Shown: positions 1 through 6,307, numbered from the stretch's first letter. The stretch is 9,991 nt of DNA from Chloroflexota bacterium (GCA_022573935.1 JACZTE010000017.1:1-9991), one strand, 5' to 3'. The notes: generated from the sequence alone by a model not told the origin. Program-made: numbers and translations.

Positions 1-162
1 TACACGCTGGTCTGGCCGGGCCAGGTCGACGCGAAGCAGGGCCGCATCTCCATCGAGTCGCCGGTAGGACAGGCGCTCCTCAAGCATCGCGCTGGCGATG
101 AAGTCGAGGTGGACGCTCCCTCCGGCACCCTGCGCTTTCGCATCGAACGCATCGAAGCTTAG
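1..162 (+). CDS. greA: Transcription elongation factor GreA, C-terminal fragment
   Basis: The window opens inside this gene; 53 codons and a TAG stop remain. The visible protein starts YTLVWPGQVDAKQGRISIES and continues through SPVGQALLKHRAGDEVEV to a final FRIERIEA. This matches the C-terminal FKBP-like domain of GreA/GreB factors, in which a 'YTIVGP..AD...GRIS..SP(L/V)G.ALLG...GD.V.V..P.G' pattern is typical. Full-length GreA is about 155-160 residues, so the N-terminal coiled-coil that enters the RNA polymerase secondary channel lies upstream of the window. GreA rescues backtracked polymerase by stimulating transcript cleavage. The gene is unrelated to the oxidase locus and appears to end its own transcription unit, with a possible hairpin about 44 bp after the stop. 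Confidence 0.85.
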   Translation, partial: YTLVWPGQVDAKQGRISIESPVGQALLKHRAGDEVEVDAPSGTLRFRIERIEA

Positions 163-205
163 CGCGCCCCGTTCGCGCTCCCACCGAGGACATTTCGCCA
201 ATCCA

Positions 206-237
206 CTCCTATCCCATATCGAGATAGGGGAATTTCC
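206..237 (+). terminator. Possible greA terminator hairpin
   Basis: Bases 206-213 (CTCCTATC) pair with 223-230 (GATAGGGG) in an 8-bp stem with one G-T pair and a 9-nt loop. AATTTCC follows, a short and weak T-run. It lies 44 bp downstream of the greA stop and before the next ribosome binding site. Position fits a terminator, but the T-tract is poor. Confidence 0.35.
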
Positions 238-284
238 CACAGATTTTCAGGAGATGACCGAAAGATCGAATAACAAGAGGTTTG

Positions 285-290
285 TATAGT
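285..290 (+). promoter_or_regulatory. Possible -10 element for the zinc-ribbon gene
   Basis: TATAGT (5 of 6 match to TATAAT) lies 38 bp before the ATG at 329, in a locally AT-rich stretch. No convincing -35 hexamer is present at 16-18 bp spacing, so this is a weak call. Confidence 0.25.
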
Positions 291-328
291 TTGCATCGAC
301 GGCTAGCTGCGAAGTAGGAGGGTACATC

Positions 329-601
329 ATGCGCGTGGTTGGAGATGTTAAGTGCTATCACTGCGGACACGTCAGCGGTCAGATAGAAGGCACTCGCACC
401 GACAGGCTGGTGCTGCACGGTTTCATACCTCGCGAGGGCTATAAAGGATCTCCGCCAGGGCCAGGCGACCGTATCCGCTGTGAGCGGTGCCAGGGCCCAA
501 TTTTTCTAGAAGACCTTCAGCCTGTGCCCGTGCTGACGGAGCTAATCAAGCAGGCCAAGACGAAGACGCCGGAGCGATCTTCCGAAAGCAAAGCGGCCTG
601 A
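329..601 (+). CDS. Small zinc-ribbon protein of unknown function
   Basis: A 90-residue protein starting at ATG 329, with an excellent Shine-Dalgarno AGGAGG at 316-321 (7 nt spacing). It carries two CxxC knuckles, CYHC near residues 9-12 and CERC near residues 51-54, which should form one tetrahedral zinc site (a zinc-ribbon fold). Between them lies a basic and glycine/proline-rich segment (FIPREGYKGSPPGPGDRIR). The tail after about residue 70 is Lys/Glu-rich and probably disordered. There is no signal peptide or membrane segment, so it should be cytoplasmic. Zinc ribbons of this size often bind nucleic acid or act as protein modules, but nothing here fixes a function. It stands alone between greA and the oxidase operon and is bounded downstream by a strong hairpin, so it is probably monocistronic. 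Confidence 0.75.
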   Translation: MRVVGDVKCYHCGHVSGQIEGTRTDRLVLHGFIPREGYKGSPPGPGDRIRCERCQGPIFLEDLQPVPVLTELIKQAKTKTPERSSESKAA

Positions 602-639
602 GCCATTCGCTTATAGCAGCGGCGTGACGTTCGCCAACT

Positions 640-674
640 AGGACGAGTAGGGCTGACACGACCCTACTCGTCCT
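640..674 (+). terminator. Perfect 13-bp inverted repeat, likely terminator
   Basis: AGGACGAGTAGGG at 640-652 is the exact reverse complement of 662-674, around a 9-nt loop (653-661). It begins 38 bp after the zinc-ribbon stop codon. No T-run follows (CGATCTGTCCCC), so it is either a terminator of the U-poor kind seen in GC-rich bacteria or another RNA or DNA structure. It insulates the zinc-ribbon gene from the oxidase operon. Confidence 0.5.
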
Positions 675-781
675 CGATCTGTCCCCTCACCTTCGACCAT
701 CGGCTCGGCGGCCGGCTCCAGGCGCCATCTTCGCGCGCCCGAAGCGAGCACGATGGAGTGCTGAGACGAACTTGCGTGCAC
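675..781. other. Intergenic stretch upstream of the oxidase promoter
   Basis: Between the hairpin and the ctaC promoter I see no open reading frame with a ribosome binding site and no RNA gene. Short GC-rich inverted repeats are present (for example CTTCG/CGAAG around 728-743), but none stands out. Confidence 0.5.
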
Positions 782-809
782 TTGACGCTGATTTTTGGCT
801 TGTGATACA
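782..809 (+). promoter_or_regulatory. Predicted ctaC (oxidase operon) promoter
   Basis: TTGACG at 782-787 matches the -35 consensus at 5 of 6 positions. After 16 bp comes an extended -10 candidate, TGT-GATACA (hexamer 804-809, only 3 of 6 matches but with an upstream TGn). Transcription would start near 816, about 18 nt before the GTG start of ctaC. The -10 lies inside the 18-bp repeat at 800-817, so a protein bound there would be expected to block polymerase. Confidence 0.5.
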
Positions 810-817
810 AGGTACAA
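800..817 (+). promoter_or_regulatory. Candidate operator, copy 1 (ctaC)
   Basis: TTGTGATACAAGGTACAA. It matches the site before the cupredoxin gene (6311-6328, opposite strand) at 16 of 18 positions, and the site before ctaA (6394-6411, opposite strand) at 16 of 18. All differences are purine transitions. It has TTGT/ACAA ends around 10 bp and also contains two tandem TACAAGG heptamers (806-812, 813-819). It overlaps the predicted -10 and the start of the Shine-Dalgarno. The left half resembles a CRP-type TGTGA half-site; the right half does not mirror it. Confidence 0.6.
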
Positions 818-822
818 GGAGG
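816..822 (+). promoter_or_regulatory. Ribosome binding site that sets the ctaC start
   Basis: AAGGAGG lies 11 nt before the GTG at 834. This favours GTG 834 over the in-frame TTG at 795, which lies upstream of this site and of the predicted transcription start. Confidence 0.65.
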
Positions 823-833
823 CACTAACATTT

Positions 834-1613
834 GTGAACCTTCGTAGCGGGCACGGAACGCGATTAGTGGCGGCTTTGCTCTTGCTCTCGCTCGCCGTCC
901 TCTTCGTCGGCTGTAGCGCCTTCGGCGGCGATCAGAACACGTTCGCGCCGGAAGGGGACGTCGCCAAGAAGCAGCTCGAGGTGTTCTACTGGGCCCTGTG
1001 GCCGGCGGTGGTCATCCTTATTCTCGTCACCGGAGCGCTGCTCTACGCGGTCGTTCGTTTTCGGCGCAGGAGCGATGATGATCCGATTCCCAAGCAGGTC
1101 CACGGGAATTTCCGGTTGGAGATCGCCTGGACGATCGCGCCTACCATCGTGCTCTTAGCCTTGGCGGTGCCGATGATCGCTGCGATCATCGACCTGGGCG
1201 GTGATCCGGATGCGGACGCCCTCCACGTGAACGTGACGGCCCAACAGTTTAGCTGGCTCTTCGAGTATCCGTCGCTGACGGATGCCGAGGGCACGCCGCT
1301 GAGGGCTGCGGTCGACGAGCTGTACATCCCGGTGGACCGAGAGATTGTCGTCCACCTCGAGTCCGTCGACGTCAACCATAGCTTCTGGGTGCCGAAGCTC
1401 GCCGGTAAACTGGACGCGATCCCGGGGCGAACCAACGATCTGAAATTCAACGCTACCAGCCCAGGCACGTTTTCTGGCCAGTGCGCTGAGTTCTGCGGCA
1501 TCGGACATGCGAATATGAAGTTTACCATCATCGCCTTGGAGGAACCGGAGTTTCAGGTGTGGTGCGAAGAACAGCTGGCCTTGGAGCCAGGCGAGCCGGG
1601 CTGCCAGCGATAG
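834..1613 (+). CDS. ctaC: Cytochrome c oxidase subunit II (CuA subunit), lipoprotein
   Basis: A 259-residue protein from GTG 834; an in-frame TTG at 795 would add 13 residues but has no ribosome binding site. Residues 1-27 form a lipoprotein signal ending in lipobox FVGC (Cys27). Two membrane helices follow at roughly 55-77 and 100-122, with 'VHGNFRLEIAWTIAPTIVLL' characteristic of subunit II. The periplasmic cupredoxin domain carries the binuclear CuA ligands: His182 (DVNHSFWVPKLAGK) and C217-x3-C221-x3-H225-x2-M228 (CAEFCGIGHANM). All CuA ligands are present, so it should accept electrons and pass them to heme a. The protein stops about 30 residues after the CuA loop, so there is no fused cytochrome c domain; this is an aa3-type rather than a caa3-type subunit II. 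It is the first gene of the oxidase operon, with an 18-bp gap to ctaD. Confidence 0.95.
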   Translation: MNLRSGHGTRLVAALLLLSLAVLFVGCSAFGGDQNTFAPEGDVAKKQLEVFYWALWPAVVILILVTGALLYAVVRFRRRSDDDPIPKQVHGNFRLEIAWTIAPTIVLLALAVPMIAAIIDLGGDPDADALHVNVTAQQFSWLFEYPSLTDAEGTPLRAAVDELYIPVDREIVVHLESVDVNHSFWVPKLAGKLDAIPGRTNDLKFNATSPGTFSGQCAEFCGIGHANMKFTIIALEEPEFQVWCEEQLALEPGEPGCQR

Positions 1614-1631
1614 CGCTGTAGGGAGTAAGCC

Positions 1632-3548
1632 ATGGCAGGAGCGACCATAGGAGAGCGGCCGGGGACCTTGCGGGATGCGCTGCGCGATGCTCGCGATCAG
1701 ACTGCGGGCTACAGCGGGATCTGGAGCTGGATCACCACCGTCGATCACAAGCGCATTGGCATCATGTACGGCGTCACCGCCTTCGTTTTCTTCCTCGCGG
1801 GCGGCATTGAGGCGCTGGTGATCCGATTGCAGCTCGCCACGCCAAACGGCGGCGTGGTGAACGCAGACCAGTTTAGCCAGCTCTTCACCATGCACGGCAC
1901 GACGATGATCTTCCTGGTGGTGATGCCGCTGAGCGCCGCGTTCTTCAATCTGCTCGTGCCGTTGATGATCGGCGCCCGTGATGTGGCCTTCCCGCGCCTG
2001 AACGCCTTCAGCTATTGGGTGTTTCTGGGGGCCGGCATCTTCATGAACGTGAGCTTCTTTACCGGAGGCAACATCTTCCAGGGCGAGCTGGGCGCGCCGG
2101 CCGCGGGCTGGTTCGGCTACGCGCCGCTTACGCTTACCGAGTTCTCCCCTGGCCACGGCATCGACTATTGGGCGTTTGGCCTGCTTATCCTCGGCATCGC
2201 CTCCATGGCCTCCGGCTTCAACTTCATCGTCACGATCATCAACATGCGGGCGCCGGGAATGACCTTCTTTCGCATGCCGCTCTTTATCTGGATGACGTTG
2301 GTCACGTCGTTCCTCATTATTTTCGCCATGCCGATCATCACCGTCGCGCTCTTCCAGGTGCTCGCCGACAGGCTGTTCGGCGCGAACTTCTTCAACGCGG
2401 AGCTGGGCGGCTCGCCGCTCTTATGGCAGCATATGTTCTGGCTCTTCGGCCATCCGGAGGTGTACATCTTGATCCTGCCCGCAATGGGCATCGTCTCCGA
2501 GGTATTCGCCACGTTTGCCCGAAAGCCGCTCTTCGGCTATCCGTTCGTGGTCTTTTCGGGCGTCGCCATCGGCCTCATGAGCTGGGGCGTCTGGGCGCAT
2601 CACATGTACACGACAGGGCTGGGCTCTGTGGCGAACTCGGCCTTCGGCTTCACCACGCTCCTGATCGCCGTCCCTACCGGCATTAAGATCTTCAACTGGA
2701 TCGCTACCCTGTGGGGTGGCTCGATTAGCCTGAAAACGCCGCTGCTCTTCGCGGTGGGTTTCCTCGCCATGTTCGTTATCGGCGGACTCACGGGCGTGAT
2801 GCACTCCATGGTGCCGTCGGACTACCAACAGCAGGACACCTACTTTATCGTCGCCCACCTCCATCAGGTGTTGCTGGGCGGCGCTCTCTTCGGCCTCTTC
2901 TCGGGAGTCTACTATTGGTTCCCCAAGTTCACCGGCCGTTTGCTAAACGAGAAGTGGGGCCAGCTGCACTTCTGGCTGATGTTTATCGGTTTCAACGTGA
3001 CGTTCCAGCCGATGATGATCTCGGGCATGCTGGGCATGCCACGTCGCATCTCGACCTACTCCGAGGGGCTAGGCTGGGAGTTCTGGAACATGCTATCGAC
3101 TGTGGGGGCGTTCCTCATCGCCGTTTCGGTCCTCGTGTTCATGTACAACGTGGTGATCAGCCTTCGCAGCAAGGAGCGGGCTGGCGACGACCCGTGGGAC
3201 GGGCGCACGCTGGAGTGGGCGATCCCGTCGCCGCCGCCGGTCTACAACTTCGCCGAGATTCCCCAGGTGAAGGAGCTCGACGATTTCTGGCACACGAAGT
3301 ACGTCGAGAACGAGCAGGGCCAGCTCGTGCGGGTCGTGGCGGGCGCGGCTGAGCAGGCCGAGGAAGAGGAGGCCGATGATCATCACAGCATCCACATGCC
3401 CTCGCCGTCCTACTTCCCCATCATCGTCGCGAGCGGCTTCCCATTCATAGCCTTCGGCTTCATGTATGACTTCGCTCTTCTTCCTGTGGGGGCCGTGGTG
3501 ATGCTGGTTGGCCTCTACGGCTGGGCGTTGGAACCGGCGACCGAGTAA
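1632..3548 (+). CDS. ctaD: Cytochrome c oxidase subunit I, A1-type heme-copper oxidase
   Basis: A 638-residue catalytic subunit from ATG 1632, with AGGGAG 6 nt upstream. It holds heme a and the heme a3-CuB site where O2 is reduced to water. Visible ligands are His88 (FTMHGTTM) and His411 for heme a, His409 for heme a3 (VAHLHQV), and His274, His323 and His324 for CuB (WLFGHPEVY, WAHHMYT). Tyr278 can form the His-Tyr cross-link. Glu276 within GHPEVY marks the A1 class. The K-channel lysine Lys352 (TGIKIFNW) and D-channel entry Asp117 (GARDVAFPRLN) are present, so proton pumping is expected. At 638 residues it is longer than the ~550 typical of proteobacteria. The extra C-terminus is an acidic and His-rich linker (about 573-588) and a PSPSYFPI segment with two more membrane helices, similar to the extended CtaD of Bacillus-type oxidases. 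Confidence 0.97.
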   Translation: MAGATIGERPGTLRDALRDARDQTAGYSGIWSWITTVDHKRIGIMYGVTAFVFFLAGGIEALVIRLQLATPNGGVVNADQFSQLFTMHGTTMIFLVVMPLSAAFFNLLVPLMIGARDVAFPRLNAFSYWVFLGAGIFMNVSFFTGGNIFQGELGAPAAGWFGYAPLTLTEFSPGHGIDYWAFGLLILGIASMASGFNFIVTIINMRAPGMTFFRMPLFIWMTLVTSFLIIFAMPIITVALFQVLADRLFGANFFNAELGGSPLLWQHMFWLFGHPEVYILILPAMGIVSEVFATFARKPLFGYPFVVFSGVAIGLMSWGVWAHHMYTTGLGSVANSAFGFTTLLIAVPTGIKIFNWIATLWGGSISLKTPLLFAVGFLAMFVIGGLTGVMHSMVPSDYQQQDTYFIVAHLHQVLLGGALFGLFSGVYYWFPKFTGRLLNEKWGQLHFWLMFIGFNVTFQPMMISGMLGMPRRISTYSEGLGWEFWNMLSTVGAFLIAVSVLVFMYNVVISLRSKERAGDDPWDGRTLEWAIPSPPPVYNFAEIPQVKELDDFWHTKYVENEQGQLVRVVAGAAEQAEEEEADDHHSIHMPSPSYFPIIVASGFPFIAFGFMYDFALLPVGAVVMLVGLYGWALEPATE

Positions 3549-3552
3549 GGAG
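3547..3552 (+). promoter_or_regulatory. Ribosome binding site that sets the TTG start of ctaE
   Basis: AAGGAG overlaps the ctaD stop codon (TAA 3546-3548) and lies 8 nt before TTG 3561. The next in-frame ATG (3603) has no comparable site, so the TTG is the likely start and translation is probably coupled to ctaD. Confidence 0.7.
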
Positions 3553-3560
3553 TACGCGCG

Positions 3561-4160
3561 TTGCAGCACGCACCGGCAGCAGAACTACAGACGACGACCG
3601 GCATGGATCACCGGAAGCTGTTGATGTGGCTGTTCCTGGGCTCCGAATGCCTCTTTTTCGGATCGCTCATCGCCACCTATCTTCTCTACCGGAACAAGAC
3701 GGAGGAGATCGGGATCGGGCCGATACCGAGCGATCTGTACGACATCCCCTTCACCTCGGTCTCCTCCTTCGTGCTGCTGATGAGCAGCGTGACCATGGTG
3801 CTGGCGCTGGCGGCGATCCAGCGAGGAGACCGGCGCGGGACGCAAGCCTGGCTGCTGGCGACGGCGCTGTTGGGCATGACCTTCTTGGCCGGCCAGGCGT
3901 TCGAGTTTACCGAGTTCTACCGGCAGGGGCTGTCGCTGGACACGAACCTGTTCGGCACCACATTCTACGTCCTGACAGGCTTTCACGGCGCCCACGTCTC
4001 GGTTGGCGTCCTCATCCTGCTCTCGCTCTTCGTCATGACGCTGCGAGGGCGGCTGACGCCGGCGAACAGCATCAACGTGGAGCTGATCGGTCTCTACTGG
4101 CACTTCGTCGATGTCGTGTGGATCGTGATCTTCACCCTGATCTACCTGGTCCAAACGTAA
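3561..4160 (+). CDS. ctaE: Cytochrome c oxidase subunit III
   Basis: A 199-residue integral membrane protein from TTG 3561, chosen for the AAGGAG 8 nt upstream; ATG 3603 is a less likely start. Five hydrophobic helices are visible at roughly 18-42, 64-86, 96-117, 133-160 and 174-197, the normal count for the short bacterial subunit III that lacks the first two mitochondrial helices. Family hallmarks include GSECLFFGSL with a buried glutamate (Glu29), FYVLTGFHGAHV (His142, His145), and the C-terminal YWHFVDVVWIVIFTLIYL. Subunit III has no redox cofactor. It stabilises subunit I and helps sustain proton uptake by the D-channel. It sits 12 bp after ctaD and 48 bp before ctaF within the operon. 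Confidence 0.95.
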   Translation: MQHAPAAELQTTTGMDHRKLLMWLFLGSECLFFGSLIATYLLYRNKTEEIGIGPIPSDLYDIPFTSVSSFVLLMSSVTMVLALAAIQRGDRRGTQAWLLATALLGMTFLAGQAFEFTEFYRQGLSLDTNLFGTTFYVLTGFHGAHVSVGVLILLSLFVMTLRGRLTPANSINVELIGLYWHFVDVVWIVIFTLIYLVQT

Positions 4161-4208
4161 GATGCAGCGAGTGATCGATGAAGTGGGCAGCATGATGGAG
4201 CGGTGCAA

Positions 4209-4703
4209 ATGGTAACGCTAGCGTGGGTGGTGCTGAGCCTGACGGATTGGCTGGAGAACCCGGCGTACGTGCTGGGTGTCCCGCTAGCGGCGCTGGGCGT
4301 CCTCGGGCTGCTGCTGGTGCTCGCACCCGTCCAGATCACTTGGCCACAGCCACCTGGGCCGGAGGTCGATGCTGCGCGCGCGAGGATGGATGCCGCATGG
4401 GCGCCGACTGATATCGCTGCGCACGAGGGACACCCCAGCCCTAGTCAGTACATCATGGTCGGCTTGATCCTGGGCGTCGTAACGGCAGTCGAGGTAGCGG
4501 TGTACTACGTCGACGCGCTGGAAGGCGCATTGCTCGGCATCCTGATGGTGCTATCGGCGATGAAGTTTGTCCTTGTCGCGCTCTGGTTCATGCACCTGCG
4601 GTTCGATAACCGGCTCTTCTCTGTCCTCTTCTTTAGTGGAGTGGTGCTGGCCGTGTTCCTCTTCGTCATCGTCCTCTCCACGCTCGGCTCATCTCTCGTC
4701 TGA
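4209..4703 (+). CDS. ctaF: Cytochrome c oxidase subunit IV (CtaF/CoxD type), N-terminally extended
   Basis: A 164-residue membrane protein. ATG 4209 is preferred because GGAG at 4197-4200 lies 8 nt upstream; GTG 4203 would be only 2 nt from it. The C-terminal half (about 76-164) is the prokaryotic COX IV domain: HPSPSQYIMVG, a TAVEVAVYY helix, a LSAMKFVLVALWFMHLRFDN helix and a final helix near 136-158. This small subunit helps assemble and stabilise the oxidase. The N-terminal 75 residues are extra relative to the common ~100-residue form. They contain one hydrophobic helix (about 20-40) and an Ala/Pro-rich linker (PQPPGPEVDAARARM...). The domain identification is firm; the role of the extension is unknown. 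Confidence 0.85.
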   Translation: MVTLAWVVLSLTDWLENPAYVLGVPLAALGVLGLLLVLAPVQITWPQPPGPEVDAARARMDAAWAPTDIAAHEGHPSPSQYIMVGLILGVVTAVEVAVYYVDALEGALLGILMVLSAMKFVLVALWFMHLRFDNRLFSVLFFSGVVLAVFLFVIVLSTLGSSLV

Positions 4704-4707
4704 AGAG

Positions 4708-4713
4708 AAGAGG
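4708..4713 (+). promoter_or_regulatory. Ribosome binding site that sets the TTG start of ctaG
   Basis: AAGAGG lies 6 nt before TTG 4720, just after the ctaF stop. No in-frame ATG exists near the start of the hydrophobic sequence. The upstream extension of this frame overlaps ctaF and encodes low-complexity Ser-rich sequence, so it is not credible. Confidence 0.55.
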
Positions 4714-4719
4714 CAGGCC

Positions 4720-5586
4720 TTGTCGCTCCTTCACATCGGCGGTCGCGAGTGGCTGGACTGGCCCTTCCAGCCAGAGGTGATCCTGCCGCTGCTGTTGCTA
4801 CAGGGAGCATACCTCTACGCGGTCTCCGAACTCCGCCCCCGCATCTCCGACGGCGGCAGGGTGAGCCGACGCCAGGTGGCGCTGTTTTCGTCCGGGGTGC
4901 TGGTGCTCTACCTGGCGACGGGCTCCATCGTCGATCACCTAGCTGACAATTTCCTCCTGAGCGCCCATGTGGTGGAGCTGGTGATGATCACGCTGGTGGC
5001 GGCGCCGCTGCTGATCGCGGGAACGCCCGGCTGGCTGGTCGACTACGCGCTACGCTCGGCTGGCGTGGCGCGTGTCGCCCGACTCGTCACCCACCCGCTA
5101 GTCGGCCTTGGCGCGTACAACGGCGTGCTGCTGATCACGCACCTGCCGTTCTTCTACGAATGGGCGCTGCGCAACGAGGGGCCGCACTTCCTCATGCACG
5201 CGATGTGGTTTGCGGCGGGGGTGCTGATGTGGTGGCCCATCCTGAGCCCGACGCCGCAGCTGCCCCGGCTCTCCCACCCGCTCCAGATGGGCTATCTCTT
5301 CTTCCAATCGCTTGTGCCGGCGGTGCTGGCCTCGTTCATCACCTTCTCCGACAGCGTCGTCTACTCGTTCTACGAGGAGGCGCCGCGTATCTGGGGTCTC
5401 TCGCCCATCGAGGACCAGCAGATCGCGGGCGGGCTGATGAAGCTCTTCGGCAGCCTGATCCTGTGGTCGTTCCTCGTCGCAGTCTTCTTCAGGTGGTATG
5501 CGCTGGAGAAGACGCAGGAGCAGGGCTCGCGACGGACGGAGGTAGAGGAAGAGCGGGGCCAGGAGCGCCTAACGAAGTGGAGCTAG
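4720..5586 (+). CDS. ctaG: Cytochrome c oxidase assembly factor CtaG (caa3-type family)
   Basis: A 288-residue polytopic membrane protein, start taken as TTG 4720. About seven hydrophobic helices are visible. The segment H83VVELVMITLVAAPLLIAGTPGWL is the hallmark of the CtaG_caa3 family (compare H..QH.LL...APLL.LG.P). Further histidines cluster in GSIVDHLAD (73), LLITHLPFFYEWAL (141) and PHFLMHAMW (156, 160), plausible metal-handling residues. The family is needed for maturation of caa3-type oxidase in Bacillus and is thought to help copper insertion. It is distinct from the Cox11-type protein that shares the CtaG name in proteobacteria. The acidic and basic tail (about 263-288) is soluble. 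It is the last gene of the operon, and its stop lies 4 bp from the stop of the opposing cupredoxin gene. Confidence 0.9.
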   Translation: MSLLHIGGREWLDWPFQPEVILPLLLLQGAYLYAVSELRPRISDGGRVSRRQVALFSSGVLVLYLATGSIVDHLADNFLLSAHVVELVMITLVAAPLLIAGTPGWLVDYALRSAGVARVARLVTHPLVGLGAYNGVLLITHLPFFYEWALRNEGPHFLMHAMWFAAGVLMWWPILSPTPQLPRLSHPLQMGYLFFQSLVPAVLASFITFSDSVVYSFYEEAPRIWGLSPIEDQQIAGGLMKLFGSLILWSFLVAVFFRWYALEKTQEQGSRRTEVEEERGQERLTKWS

Positions 5587-5590
5587 CGGT

Positions 5591-6307
5591 CTACTCGACT
5601 CGAATCGTCCCCACCATCTCGAGCGGGTGGAAGTCGCAGCGGAACGAGTACGTGCCAGGCTCGTCGAGGCGGAAGGTGATCGTGGCGGTGTCGCCAGCGA
5701 ATATCTCACCGGGGTCGGAGCACGGCTCGGGATCTCCCACCGCGCAGACGCCGATCTCGTAGTTGCCGCTCGTGTCACCGATGTGCATGTTGTGGAGCGC
5801 GTTGCCGTCGTTCGTGATCTCGAGCGTGATCTCTTGCCCTGCCGCGACTACGATCTCCGGCGCTGTTGCGTCGTTATAGACGAAGAAGTTGTCCCCCATC
5901 ACGATGACATCAGCGACGCCGGAGGGCGTCGCTGTCGGCTCGCCCGTCACATGCTCCTCTTCGCCTCCGTCGTAAACGGCGGCGAAGATCGTGCCGCCGG
6001 TAAGCAGCGCTGCGGCGACGAAGGCGATGGCGCCGATCTGCATCTGGGAGATGCGCGGGTGGCTGGCCACATACCAGGCGGTGGCCAGGATCGCGAGGGA
6101 GACGGCTATGGCTAGCGGCGTCGCCAGGGTGACACCGCCAATCTCCACCTCGTTGAGCTCAAGAAAGATGCGTGAGAGGCCGTAGATCACCAGCATGGCG
6201 AAGAGGAAGACCCCGAGGGGCAGGACGAGGGGCAGGACTACCCGCTGGTGGACCTCTTCGTCCTCTGCGTGCTGGTCGGGCGGAGACTCGTTTTCGTCAG
6301 GAGCCAT
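5591..6307 (-). CDS. Membrane-anchored cupredoxin (type 1 copper protein)
   Basis: A 238-residue protein read from ATG 6307 to TAG at 5591. An acidic N-terminus (1-21) precedes three predicted helices (about 23-45, 59-82, 91-112), then an acidic linker and a C-terminal cupredoxin domain (about 133-238). Copper ligands are apparent: His172 or His175 (NALHNMHIGD), Cys224, His227 and Met231 in FRCDFHPLEMVG. The Cys-to-Met loop is C-x2-H-x3-M. Two more cysteines (188, 196) may form a disulphide. The fold and ligands suggest a one-electron carrier on the outer membrane face, or a copper donor to CuA. Chloroflexus auracyanins give a precedent for cupredoxins serving respiration in related bacteria. 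There is no clear Shine-Dalgarno and the predicted mRNA leader is very short. It shares an operator-like site with ctaC and ctaA. I know of no precise gene name. Confidence 0.85.
   Translation of the reverse strand: MAPDENESPPDQHAEDEEVHQRVVLPLVLPLGVFLFAMLVIYGLSRIFLELNEVEIGGVTLATPLAIAVSLAILATAWYVASHPRISQMQIGAIAFVAAALLTGGTIFAAVYDGGEEEHVTGEPTATPSGVADVIVMGDNFFVYNDATAPEIVVAAGQEITLEITNDGNALHNMHIGDTSGNYEIGVCAVGDPEPCSDPGEIFAGDTATITFRLDEPGTYSFRCDFHPLEMVGTIRVE

Noticed and set aside
282..299. TTGTATAGTTTGCATC before the zinc-ribbon gene as an operator copy
   Set aside because: It has TTGTA and GCATC but with 2 extra bases between them and no ACAA end.
795..833. TTG at 795 as the start of ctaC
   Set aside because: It lies upstream of both the predicted transcription start and the AAGGAGG at 816-822, and would put 13 hydrophilic residues before the lipoprotein signal.
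1155..2156. Long open frame of 333 codons on the minus strand opposite ctaC and ctaD
   Set aside because: It is an antisense shadow of two certain genes in GC-rich DNA. Its translation is rich in Arg, His, Glu and Gln with no recognisable domain.
4163..4216. Possible 17-codon leader peptide (MQRVIDEVGSMMERCKW) overlapping the ctaF start
   Set aside because: No ribosome binding site precedes it, and open frames this short arise easily by chance. The overlap with the ctaF start is noted but not called.
4567..4719. N-terminal extension of the ctaG frame to the ATG at 4567
   Set aside because: It overlaps ctaF in another frame and encodes Ser-rich low-complexity sequence. TTG 4720 with its own ribosome binding site fits the family better.
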